Part shown: positions 55,801 to 64,000 of the stretch, piece by piece
How positions within the stretch are numbered: position 1 is the first letter of the stretch
How the letters are laid out: each line of letters opens with the position of its first letter
Source: Adiantum capillus-veneris
Taxonomy: Eukaryota; Streptophyta; Polypodiopsida; Polypodiales; Pteridaceae
Assembly (NCBI GenBank): GCA_014529385.2
Contig: CM043944.1
Coordinates: forward strand, 52,511,268-52,575,267
Length of the DNA: 64,000 nucleotides
Reading direction: 5' to 3'
The notes under the pieces: generated by a model
Databases searched by the model: none
Seen by the model: the letters and a program-made list of their open reading frames with translations, nothing else
Told to the model about the DNA's origin: nothing
Position numbers and translations under genes: made by a program

Positions 55801-56392
55801 TCATCTCCATGAGATATCTCCCATACTCTGTGTGCTCTTTATCCTGTGAGTGTCTGTCAAGTCCCATCTCCGATATATCCATCTCTCTAAGCATCTCCTC
55901 CGAGGTATCATAAAATACCGTTTGGGAGTTGGCCGTCCTGGCATTAAAGTCTCCCAAGAGAATGATATCTCCATCTCTAGAGAACTCCCATATGTCATCA
56001 TCAAGTATAGAGAAAGGGGATTGCCCTCTAGGTGAGGTGTAGACTGATGTGCTAGGGGGAAAGTAACATATAGCAATGTATAAGAATCTGCCTGTCTCAG
56101 CTCTCAGTCTCACCCACATGTATCTCGCCTGGTCATCTCTCCGGACAATCTGTAATAGCGGCTGCAACTCTTCCTTGAATAAGACTACTACCCCTCCTAA
56201 ACCTCGACTTCCATGCTGGGATCTAGCGTCTTGCCGACAAGCTGTCTCCCATAAATAGCCAGTCACACTTGGCATCAACTGTCCAGATTTTTGATGTGTC
56301 TCCGAGTAAAAGACAATGTCTCTATCTCTAAAGCTATCTTCAAAGGCACCCACATCCAGCCTATATGATCCATTACAATTCCATGCCGCCAT
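52801..56392 (-). pseudogene. LINE 2 ORF2: APE endonuclease, RT, C-terminal zinc motif
   Basis: The frame opens at 56392 (MAAWNCNG), 30 bases after the ORF1 stop. The endonuclease (about residues 1-260) shows WNCNG, FYSETH, LLGDFNART, STVDYVM and GHALLTF, the expected metal and catalytic positions. RT (about 450-750) shows VPLFKAGDP, QAGFIRGFSTLDHIL, FVDFRKAFDTVP, GVKQGCPLSPTLF and the catalytic YADD. A TAA follows shortly after YADDIVLI (at 54257-54259), a frameshift lies near 54110, and a TAG at 53215-53217 falls within a CX2C..H..C motif (CQLCGRE then HYICHC). The frame then runs to 52801. With these read through, length is about 1,195 residues, normal for LINE ORF2. Endonuclease nicks the target and RT copies the RNA there. 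Confidence 0.9.
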
Positions 56393-56422
56393 CCGGAGTG
56401 TGGTCCCATATGTCTCGCACCG

Positions 56423-57577
56423 TCATGCTGTGCGTTTTTCCAAAACCACTACTTTCCCTCCTCTGTAAAAGGCAATTTTTCCCTTCTCCCTTGCTGCCTT
56501 GATCTCTGGCATCAACTCTTGCATATGTGCTATTTGTGCTAAAGTAAGGTCATCCCCCATAAATATTCCAGTTTTCTTAAGTGCTGGTCTCTTCTTCAGG
56601 AATTCCTTCCTTGTTTCCAAAGTCGGGAAACGCAAAATAGGTGCTTTCTCTTTGACGTTTCCCTTCTCATCCACTCCCTTCTTTCCTACTCTCCAAGCAC
56701 CTGTGTGCATAGGTTCCGGGATGCCCATGCGCTGCAAGAGTTCCTTCACTTCGTCTTCTACATTTTCGGTGTCTTTGATACCAGTAATACGCACATGGAG
56801 GGCTCTAGTCCTCCTCTTCTGTTCCTCCTCAATGGTCATATTGATGATGGTAGAAGTCTGTGCGGCTTCTGGCATCCGGGCCTTTCCTTTCTTTGCACCT
56901 TCAATCCATTTTTCTGCTTCGTCAACTTTATCCTGTGTTTTAGAAAGGCGCTCCGCCCATGAGGAAGCCTCTTTTGAGTTTAGTTCTTCCCCTTCGCGCA
57001 GAGTTTTCACCTGCTCCTTAATATCTTCAAGCTCCTTTAACATCGAGGGCTGATTTCCCCCTTCCGTTTTGGGCATAATTTTGCACGCTACAAGTTCCCC
57101 TTTAAGTTCTTCAATCACTGCATCTTTTTCCTTCATGCACTTTTCCACATTGGTTTTCCAAGATTCAAAGCTTGCAATTGCCTCATCCAACTTTTTCTGC
57201 ATAATACATTCCATTACATTCACTTCTGCCCGCATTAGAGCCTGCATCTCCCCATTCACAGATAGATACATCTCATCATGCTTATCTAGCATCGCTTTAT
57301 CGAATTCTTTCCTCATATCTGCATACATAGAATTCTTATAACTCTCTGCGTTTGCGTACATCTCTTTCTTGATGTCATCTCTCATAAAGCTGAGCTCAGA
57401 TTTAATCATCACTTGAACCCTCTCCATCATTAAATCATCTTGGATTTTGACGGTTTTCCCTGCCCGCAATGAGCTTGGCGAGAGTATGCTATCTCTGTTC
57501 CTCCGCTTGAATGTCGCTTTCATTTTTTGTGGCGTGGTGAAGCCACTTGCTTCACCATCCTCGACTGGTTGGTCCAT
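56423..57577 (-). CDS. LINE 2 ORF1 protein (coiled coil plus RRM-like domain), intact
   Basis: The 384-residue frame is complete, from MDQPVEDGEASG to LEKRTA. A basic N-terminus (FKRRNRDS, residues about 25-35) is followed by a long Glu/Lys/Met-rich region (about 45-245) with coiled-coil character. The C-terminal domain from about residue 256 (RALHVRITGI, then LLQRMGIPEP, ILRFPTLETRKEFLKKR) fits the RNA-binding RRM-like domain of L1 ORF1 proteins (Transposase_22 type). Such proteins form trimers on the element RNA and chaperone it. The intact frame beside a lightly damaged ORF2 supports a recent insertion. Function is inferred from family features only. Confidence 0.82.
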   Translation of the reverse strand: MDQPVEDGEASGFTTPQKMKATFKRRNRDSILSPSSLRAGKTVKIQDDLMMERVQVMIKSELSFMRDDIKKEMYANAESYKNSMYADMRKEFDKAMLDKHDEMYLSVNGEMQALMRAEVNVMECIMQKKLDEAIASFESWKTNVEKCMKEKDAVIEELKGELVACKIMPKTEGGNQPSMLKELEDIKEQVKTLREGEELNSKEASSWAERLSKTQDKVDEAEKWIEGAKKGKARMPEAAQTSTIINMTIEEEQKRRTRALHVRITGIKDTENVEDEVKELLQRMGIPEPMHTGAWRVGKKGVDEKGNVKEKAPILRFPTLETRKEFLKKRPALKKTGIFMGDDLTLAQIAHMQELMPEIKAAREKGKIAFYRGGKVVVLEKRTA

Positions 57578-58394
57578 CCGAGAGAGAAGAACAAAGCGAG
57601 CACTGAGTCAAGGCCCTCACCAGCTGAGGTCTGGGCTCCGCCCTGGTTGGCCTTGCCCTCCTCACCAAGTCCTAGCCCTCGTCCTGGCTGACTTGACTGC
57701 TCTCGTCCTCGCCCTGGCACTGGTCTCGTCTGGTCGCCCTTGGCTCTTCTAGCCCTCTCCCTTGGTAGGCAGCTAGCTCTCGCCCTTGGCACAGCTCGCC
57801 CTCGTCCTTCAGAGGTTAGGGCCCTCGTCGTTGCCCTTGGCAAGCTGCTCGCCCTATTGACACAGGACCAGCAGCTCGACCAGGTCCACCTGTTCGCCCT
57901 CGACCAGGTCCAGCAGCTCGGCCCGCCTTCGACCAGCAGCTCGCCCTCGTCCCTCGTCCTTCGACCAGCAAGTTGGCAGCGCGACGAGCTCGCCCTTCGT
58001 CCAGCAAGGCAGCGCGAGAGGGTTTGACTCAGCCTGCTCGCCTTCGTCTCAGTCTCCTCCCCTCAGATATCTCGTCCTCGTCAGCCTGCTCGCCACATAA
58101 TGCTCGATTTTGTCAGGCTGCTCGCCCTTAGGCTGCTCGCCCTGGTCCAGCTGCTCGCCTCAGGCTGCCCGTCCTCGCCTCAGGCTGCTCGCCCTCGCCT
58201 TCGTCCAGCTGCTCGCCCTCGCCCTCGTCCAGCTGCTCGCCCTCGCCTTCGTCCAGCTGCTCGCCCTCGCCCTCGTCCAGCTGCTCGCCCTCGCCTTCGT
58301 CCAGCTGCTCGCCCTCGCCCTCGTCTAGGCCAGCTGCTCGCCTTCGCCCAGCTGCTCGCCCTCGCCCTCGCCCTCGCCCAGCTGCTCGCTGCTC

Positions 58395-58398
<4 letters not shown>
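57578..58398 (-). promoter_or_regulatory. LINE 2 5' region with GC-rich tandem repeats
   Basis: This GC-rich stretch precedes ORF1 on the sense strand. Its outer part (about 58186-58385) is a tandem array of a 24-bp unit, plus strand CTCGCCCTCGCC(C/T)TCGTCCAGCTG. C and T alternate from unit to unit, so the true period is 48 bp. The inner part (57600-58180) is built of degenerate versions of the same words. LINE 5' untranslated regions often hold internal promoters made of tandem monomers; that role here is inference. The long Pro/Ala/Arg ORFs on the plus strand are repeat products. Confidence 0.7.

Positions 58399-58446
<48 letters not shown>
58399..58446. repeat. (GA)n microsatellite at the 5' edge of LINE 2
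   Basis: About 24 GA units directly abut the outer end of the tandem array, in the same orientation as the tract at the other edge. Confidence 0.95.
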
Positions 58447-58448
<2 letters not shown>

Positions 58449-59044
58449 TTGTCTCTATAGACCTATAAAGAGAACATTATTCAAACAAGAAAATCTCATG
58501 CGCTACAGAAAGAGAAAATCTGCCAAAAGGTTTAGAGAGAAAACATTAGCAAATTCTAGAGAGAATAATCCTGCCAGGAGAGAGCAACAATCCCCTACTA
58601 CGAAGTCTGCCTATGAGACATCAAGGTACAATTGTGAGATCCCCTCTTTCATCCCAAAATAAAGGAAAAACTGAACGAGAAAACTAAAATGGCTTGGCCG
58701 ATTGGAGTATACAACCACTGAAAGAGGATGATATAGGGCGATGTAATGTTGAGGAGGATGCAGCTATTAGAGTTTCATCTTCTATCCACTTGTGGCTCTA
58801 CTAGCTCCATGGAGCAGATTAGGGATTAAGGCCAATTTTGTGCTTGTGCTTAGTTGTATTTGAGGTAGACGCACCTTCTCCAACAATACAAGCCATGTAT
58901 TTGCCCACTCGATAGGCTGGCATGAGGCAGGATCCCGTTCCTTGGTCATAGTGGGTTTGAAATCTCATTTTTATGGCTGATGTGGCATTTATTTTCCAAG
59001 GCTCCTCCTATATATAGGTCACTGGGTTTATTGGAGGAGTCATG

Positions 59045-59092
<48 letters not shown>

Positions 59093-59780
59093 TTGGATTG
59101 ACACTGTTTTGTAGATCCGGACCGGCACATTATGTTGCTCTTGCAAGTTTCACCGGGACGGGTTGTCCTAGGCTTGCTTCATTGCGACGGAGGGCTGACC
59201 AGAGCTGGGAGGCTGATTCTAAGGAGTTCTCTTTTTGCCGTAGATCTGAGATCCGGTGGTTGCCCTTGATTGAGAGGTGTTTTGCTTGCGGTTGTAGACT
59301 TGATCGTCATCCAATTCTCCTTTTCAGCTGCACCTTTGACATGGTATCGAGCCATGCTGTGCTTTCAAGTCAGATTGGTGCTTGGGTCCGGTGTCACAAA
59401 CTGCTGACGTGTCAGAGGGTTAGGAATCCCTGAGTGCAGTCTCGGCCAAGGGGCTTAAACCCTAATAAAAGAAGGAGTCCTCACCAACTTATAGGTTTCT
59501 GCCGATTGGCCCCATAATTAAAATGGGTTAGGATTTAAAATCCTCACCTCCAACCAACTTACAAAACTCTTCTCGAGGGGCTCAAGCTTAAAAAAGCACG
59601 TGCGCGCATACACACACATACACACAACATACACTCCAGATTTGCGTAAAGGGCTATGACGTAGCAGTTGCACAAAAATCCATAAATTACGCTGATGACT
59701 GATGATGTGGAAACAACGTACAGATTGCCCTTTGGGTGCAATCTTTTGGACGAGATGCTTTTAGAACGTGCTTCTCTTCA
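58447..59780. other. No recognisable gene
   Basis: (CT)n lies at 59046-59089. An open frame of 111 aa at 59098-59433 (MTLFCRSGPAHYV) is not recognised and has no supporting context. The remainder is anonymous. Confidence 0.5.
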
Positions 59781-59782
59781 TG

Positions 59783-59787
59783 TAATT
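59783..59787. repeat. Target-site duplication TAATT, left copy
   Basis: TAATT precedes the LTR start at 59788 and recurs at 62433-62437 after the second LTR. Confidence 0.9.
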
Positions 59788-60634
59788 TGTCACGTGCGCA
59801 CTACACTTGTGTCACATGGCCCACGCTTCTGCTACAGTTTAGCGTCAGTCTTAGCATAGGACCTAGCCTGCCACTTTGTGAGCCTCTAGCAAGACGTACA
59901 TGCCTAGGCCGGTCATAGTTGCATATCCTTGGTTAAGTCACTTATGCATATAGGCATATGAACAGTCACTTAAGTCATTTATTAATAAGTGACTTTTGAC
60001 ATGACATTTATCAAAAGTAGGTAGGGCAAATGGCTAAAGGACCTATAAAAGAAACCCTTTGGGCACCAATAGAATGCAGAGGAGCACTAGCAGAGCCTCT
60101 CAAGAAGCACCAGTAGGACCGACGTTTTTGCACCAGCAAATCCTCAACATTTTTGGCCTCCATCAACACCAGCCACTTCAGCATTTTTGGAGCATCTGCC
60201 TCAACGTTTTGGATAGCAGCATTTAGTCATCAAATCGCAGATTTCAACCCTCAAGTCAGTAGCATTTTCACTTTTCAGCCCATCGTCGTCCCGGTGAGCC
60301 CACAACCTCGTCATCATCGTCGTCGCACCAAGCATCTCTAGAGCAGTACCAATTAGCACCTCAACAACACTGCAACACAAGTATCCCTCATCATCGTCGT
60401 CATCGTCAACGCAGCACCAAGCATCTCCAGCAGTACTTGCAGTACCAAGCACCAAGTACCCATTGTACCCTTCAGTATCTCAGTAGTACCAAGCATTTGC
60501 ATCAAGTACCAATTAGCATCTCAGCATTCCAACATTTAGCCATTGTATCGGCATTGTGCGAGTAATAAAGCAAGTTCTTGCTTTGGCAACAGAGCAAGGG
60601 GGCCCTTGAGGGTGGTTGGGACCCGACATGAAGT

Positions 60635-60682
<48 letters not shown>

Positions 60683-60787
60683 ATTCAGTTAAGTTCAGTT
60701 CTTTCATTTGAAGTAAAGTAACCTTGTGTTTGTGTGCGGAGTACTAGATCCGAGCTCAATCCTTAAACATTTCCGCTGCACCTAACA
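59788..60787 (+). repeat. 5' LTR of the non-autonomous element
   Basis: It starts TGTCACGTGCGC and ends CCTAACA. TATA box at 60044-60050, AATAAA at 60564-60569, (CT)n at 60642-60680. Confidence 0.9.
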
Positions 60788-61458
60788 TTGGTTTTTATGC
60801 GTACTTCAGCTTCGCTAACTCAAGGCAAGAACCCTAGTACCCAAGAACCCCAAGAACCCAAGCACAACCAAGAACCCAAAGAACCTTTTTTTTTTCCTGA
60901 AAGAATCTTCGTGTCCCAATCTTGGACTTATTGGCCACTCCCACCCTTAGTCCGACGCGCTCCCGTCTTCAGCCCTATGTCTTTGAACGAACATCGACAT
61001 CGGATCCACAAAAACCCAGATCTTGAGTACCAAGATCTACTTGCCTTGTATGCGGATAACAAAGGAGTTGGTACAAGAAACCCTACCCTCTTCTGCATTC
61101 GCATTCGCATGTAGCGTGCATCCACTTCCGTCGACAAGCAACCCTTGGAAATACCTCCGAGCATCCTTACCTTTCATCTTTACCCACAATGTTCTCACGA
61201 CAGGACTATTCGAGTGGTCGTACTTGCTCTCAAGGCAGAGTCAGCACCAAGGCTGGTATTCTGCGATAGTAGTAAGGCTACCTAGTAACTCGTATGGTCG
61301 ATCATCGCAACAGTCCCTACATTTGCAGTATCCACAAGTTTGGAGGAGTTTTCATTGGCTTATGTATCCACAGCATCAGAAGCATTCAACATCCGAAGTA
61401 CAGAAAGAATCCAAAGGCAGAAGTTCAACAGCTGTGCCTCACCTTTAACAAGGGGGGA
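60788..61458 (+). other. Interior of the non-autonomous element
   Basis: It starts TTGGTTTTTATGCG, which I could not match to a standard tRNA primer site. Open frames of 108 and 141 aa (60788-61114, 61023-61448) are Ser/Pro-rich and not recognised. It ends with the AAGGGGGGA polypurine tract. Confidence 0.7.
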
Positions 61459-62432
61459 TGTCACGTGCGCACTACACTTGCATCACGTGGACATGCTTCT
61501 ACTACAGTTTAGCGTCAGTCTTAGCATAGGACCTAGCCCAGCACTCTGTGAGCCTCTAGCAGGACGTGCATGCCTAGGCCTAAAAGTAGGTAGGGCAATG
61601 GCTAAAGGACCTATAACAGAAGCCCTTTGGGCACCAATAGAAGGCAGAGGAGCAGTAGCAGAGCCTCTCAAGAAGCACTACCAGGACCAGCGTTTTTGCA
61701 CCAGCAAATCCTCAATGTTTCCGGCCTCCATCAACACCAGCCACTTCAGCGTTTTTGGTGGATAGCAGCATTCAGCATCAAATCGCAGATTTCAGCCCTC
61801 AAGTTAGTAGCATTTTCATTTTTCAGCCCATCGCCATCCCGACAATAGCAGATCAGCCCACAACCTCGTCGTCGTCGTCATCGCAGTACCAAGCATCTCT
61901 AGCAGTACTCATTAGCACCTCAACAGCACCGCAACACAAGTACCCCTTGTCGTCGTCGCAGTACCAAGCATCTCTAGCAGTACCCATTAGCACCTCAGCA
62001 TCACCGCAACACAAGTACCCCTCGTGGTTGTTGTCATCGTCGTCGTCGTCCTCAACGCAGCACCAAGCATCTCCAGCACTACCCGTAGTACTAAGCATCA
62101 AGTACCCGTAGTACCCTTCAGTATCTCAGTAGTACCAAGCATCTGCATCAAGTACCCATTAGCATCTCATCATTCCAATATTTAGCCATTGTATCAGCAT
62201 TGTGCAAGTAATAAAGCAACAAGTACTTGCTTTGGCAACAGAGCAAGGGGGCCCTTGAGGGTGGTTGGGACCCGACATGCCGTGTTGTCTCTTTCTCTCT
62301 CTCTCTCTCTTTGCGTCCCTCTCTTTCATTCAGTTTAGTTTAGTTCTTTCAAGTGAAGTAAAGTAACCTTGTGTTTGTGTGCGGAGTACTAGATCCGAGC
62401 TCAATCCTTAAACACTTCCGTTGCACTTGATA
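61459..62432 (+). repeat. 3' LTR of the non-autonomous element
   Basis: It starts TGTCACGTGCGC and ends CTTGATA, a decayed form of CCTAACA. It carries an extra copy of the AGCACCTCA.CA.CACCGCAACACAAGTACCCC block relative to the first LTR. AATAAA at 62210-62215. Confidence 0.9.
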
Positions 62433-62437
62433 TAATT
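62433..62437. repeat. Target-site duplication TAATT, right copy
   Basis: This is identical to 59783-59787. Confidence 0.9.
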
Positions 62438-62710
62438 GCTTTTGGATGGGCCTAGGGCCTTTAAATATCTGCCGTGGGCTCTCTTTTTGGCATTCTTCTC
62501 GTGGGAGATGCAGAGCAGAGCCACAGAAGTTGTACCTTGTCGAAGCAATATAAACTAATATGGAAAGGGCCCCATCATTTGGGGCCATTGCCGTCTGGGA
62601 GTGGAACTTCCTCACTCCTGTCTCGTGTGCATTCTTTCTTTTTGTTCAGTTGTTTGAAATAGTCTCAGTCGGTTCTTATCAATTGGCACGTGGTGCCCAT
62701 CCCATTACAG

Positions 62711-62722
62711 TGGTATCAGAGC
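62711..62722 (+). promoter_or_regulatory. Primer-binding site, initiator Met tRNA (element H)
   Basis: TGGTATCAGAGC follows the LTR end ATTACA after one base. Confidence 0.9.
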
Positions 62723-63325
62723 TTGCTTTTCTGAAAGCATACCGGTCCTCTCAAGAACAATGTAAATAAGTCAGACTTTGTAAATAATTAATTTATTTAC
62801 GAGAAAAGAATTATCTAATTAGTTGTGTGCACATCAGAATAGATTTAGCAGTTCTGGGCATCAGGTGCGCCCAAGTTTGGGCGAGTACCTCAGGGAGACC
62901 CTAGCAGAAAATACCCTGAAGCCCTAGCGATTGGGAAATAGGGTCTTCCATGAAGGGGTAGATAGTAGCCTCAGATTTCAGGCTCAGAAAATTACGCGCA
63001 CTAGTGCAAGCACAGGAATGAGATGGGGTCCTTAGAATATTAACCCTAAGGCCTGATTATTTTACGGCCTTAGGATAAGTTAGTTAAAGTATTCTTAAAT
63101 GATTTACGTTGGACCAAATGGCCGGACAAGTGCGAACAGGTAATGTCAGAGCAGCGTCGGTACGGCATTGCGCTAGGGAGCAGCTAACAATTTAATTGGT
63201 TGCATCTATGTGTGCAGTTGTGCACTTAATTGCACATTTCATTAACTAGCATAGGATTTTTAAAGTCAAAAGTTGAATGGTTTTTAAATTTTAAAGTAAG
63301 TGTGCCACTTGGCACACTTTCCCAT

Positions 63326-63363
<38 letters not shown>

Positions 63364-64000
63364 TCTCTTCATGCTAGCGCCCCCTCTTCTGGGAGGCTAT
63401 AAGAGAGCAGACCCTCCCCCTCTTGCGAGGTTGGCAGTGCACTACCCCCCCTAAGTTGAGCGTCCTCTACGCAGTGAAGCTCTCCATTGAAGCTTGAGAG
63501 CAGCACCTTGTGGTGTATGTGGAGCCTCTGTGCACCCATCGCCTAGAACAAGGCCTCTCATGGTCATAGGCAGCTGTGGGAGAAGTTTCATCGCGTAAAG
63601 TAGTAGAAAACTCTTTTTCTCTCTCTACTAGCTGCTGCAAATTCTCTGTTTTCAGTCCCTAATCACCTGTATTAGGGTGAATTTCAGCAAAGCTTTAGTA
63701 GGAAACTATTCCTCTCTACCTAATATACACACACACACAAAGTTTGGAGCATTTCCGTCGCGAAAAGGACCTCCGTTTCGGCATTGGAACGCGCTCAGGT
63801 AACAATTTCTGGTTATGTGCAGAAAATTACAGCAAGCTGTGTGTGTGTGTTTTGCACGTTTCCTTCGTGGGTTGACTGCAGGAATGATTATGTCCGAAGA
63901 GACATAGTTAGCGGAAGATAGACTCTCGTTTTTGAGAGCTTCCGATGAGTTTTATGGAAGATAGACTCTCATCTACGAGAGCTTCCCAAAATCTCATAGA
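62723..64000 (+). other. Leader of element H, running off the window
   Basis: No coding sequence was found before the window ends. (CT)n lies at 63331-63357, and near 63915-63985 a GGAAGATAGACTCTC..GAGAGCTTCC block occurs twice, each copy able to form a short hairpin. Gag is expected further right. Confidence 0.55.

Larger units (their letters stand above)
59788..62432 (+). mobile_element. Non-autonomous LTR element (LARD/TRIM-like) inside the LTR of element H
   Basis: Two long LTRs (59788-60787, 1000 bp; 61459-62432, 974 bp) flank only 671 bp of interior. The outside bases form the TAATT duplication and a polypurine tract (AAGGGGGGA, 61450-61458) precedes the second LTR. The LTRs carry TATAAAA (60044), an AATAAA (60564), runs of GTC/ATC codon-like triplets and a CT tract. 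They differ by several indels, including about 100 bp present only in the first. The interior encodes no recognisable Gag or Pol. LTRs longer than the interior and lack of genes are features of non-autonomous LTR elements. Confidence 0.9.
59781..62709 (+). repeat. 5' LTR of element H, split by an insertion
   Basis: The LTR begins TGTAATT (59781-59787) and resumes at 62438 with GCTTTTGGATGGG, ending CCCATTACA at 62709. TGTAAT and ATTACA form a perfect 6-bp terminal inverted repeat, and the Met primer site follows at 62711. Without the insertion the LTR is 279 bp. A TTTAAATA box lies near 62460. Confidence 0.82.

Noticed and set aside
56499-57341. Plus-strand open frame of 184 aa and neighbours
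   Set aside because: Antisense to the intact LINE 2 ORF1; Ser/Phe/Leu-rich composition is typical of antisense reading.
58186-58385. CRISPR-like regular repeats
   Set aside because: The 24-bp units are contiguous with no spacers, there are no cas genes, and the setting is a plant nuclear genome.
58100-58399. Pro/Ala/Arg- and Leu/Ala/Val-rich frames on the plus strand
   Set aside because: They follow the 24-bp repeat array and run antisense to LINE 2; no protein family fits.
59098-59433. 111-aa open frame as a host gene
   Set aside because: No recognised motif, no neighbouring exon-like signals, and it starts directly after a microsatellite.

Overview
This window looks like a repeat-dominated stretch of a large land-plant nuclear genome. 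The evidence is Ty1/copia and Ty3/gypsy elements primed by plant-type initiator-Met (TGGTATCAGAGC) and Asp (TGGCGCCGTTGCC) tRNAs, L1-type LINEs, very long (CT)n/(GA)n tracts and no recognisable host exon chain. A fern, lycophyte or gymnosperm genome would fit, but the species cannot be fixed from sequence alone. I found no confidently intact single-copy host gene, no rRNA or tRNA gene and no CRISPR array.

Layout. 1-3985: minus-strand gypsy element A (protease, gag, Met PBS, long LTR with ATTGG..CCAAT modules). About 3990-19703: minus-strand gypsy element B (Athila-like, Asp PBS at 19595-19612), broken open by later insertions: a complete copia element A (6259-12745, TSD CACTT, itself carrying an 818-bp TIR element), a copia 3'-end/LTR remnant (13137-13946) and an LTR-like promoter block (about 14840-16206). 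19704-20424: internally deleted copia fragment E. 20425-28000: mostly anonymous DNA with an unidentified 126-aa ORF, two LTRs of a third family (F) in tandem, a copia-type protease relic and long microsatellites. 28079-32397: decayed copia G. 34440-36372: large tandem duplication. 37140-37570: gypsy RT relic. 37960-42093: minus-strand copia C, joined to a piece of a gypsy-B-type LTR. 43380-43800: gag relic. 44841-45047: family F LTR with its PBS. 46881-50243: 5'-truncated minus-strand LINE. 52619-58398: nearly full-length minus-strand LINE with an intact ORF1, a lightly damaged ORF2 and a GC-rich 5' region of 24/48-bp tandem repeats, bounded on both sides by (GA)n. 59781-62709: the 5' LTR of plus-strand element H, split 7 bp from its start by a complete non-autonomous LTR element (59788-62432, TSD TAATT). 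The internal region of H runs to the window end.

Nearly every coding feature is a retrotransposon polyprotein fragment. Gag packages the RNA, protease matures the polyprotein, RT/RNase H copies the RNA and integrase inserts the cDNA; the LINEs use an APE-type endonuclease and RT. Almost all copies carry stops or frameshifts, so the window is best read as nested insertions. The most notable items are the microsatellite-bounded LINE with its tandem-repeat 5' region, the LARD-like element inside another LTR, and the tandem-repeat TIR element inside copia A.
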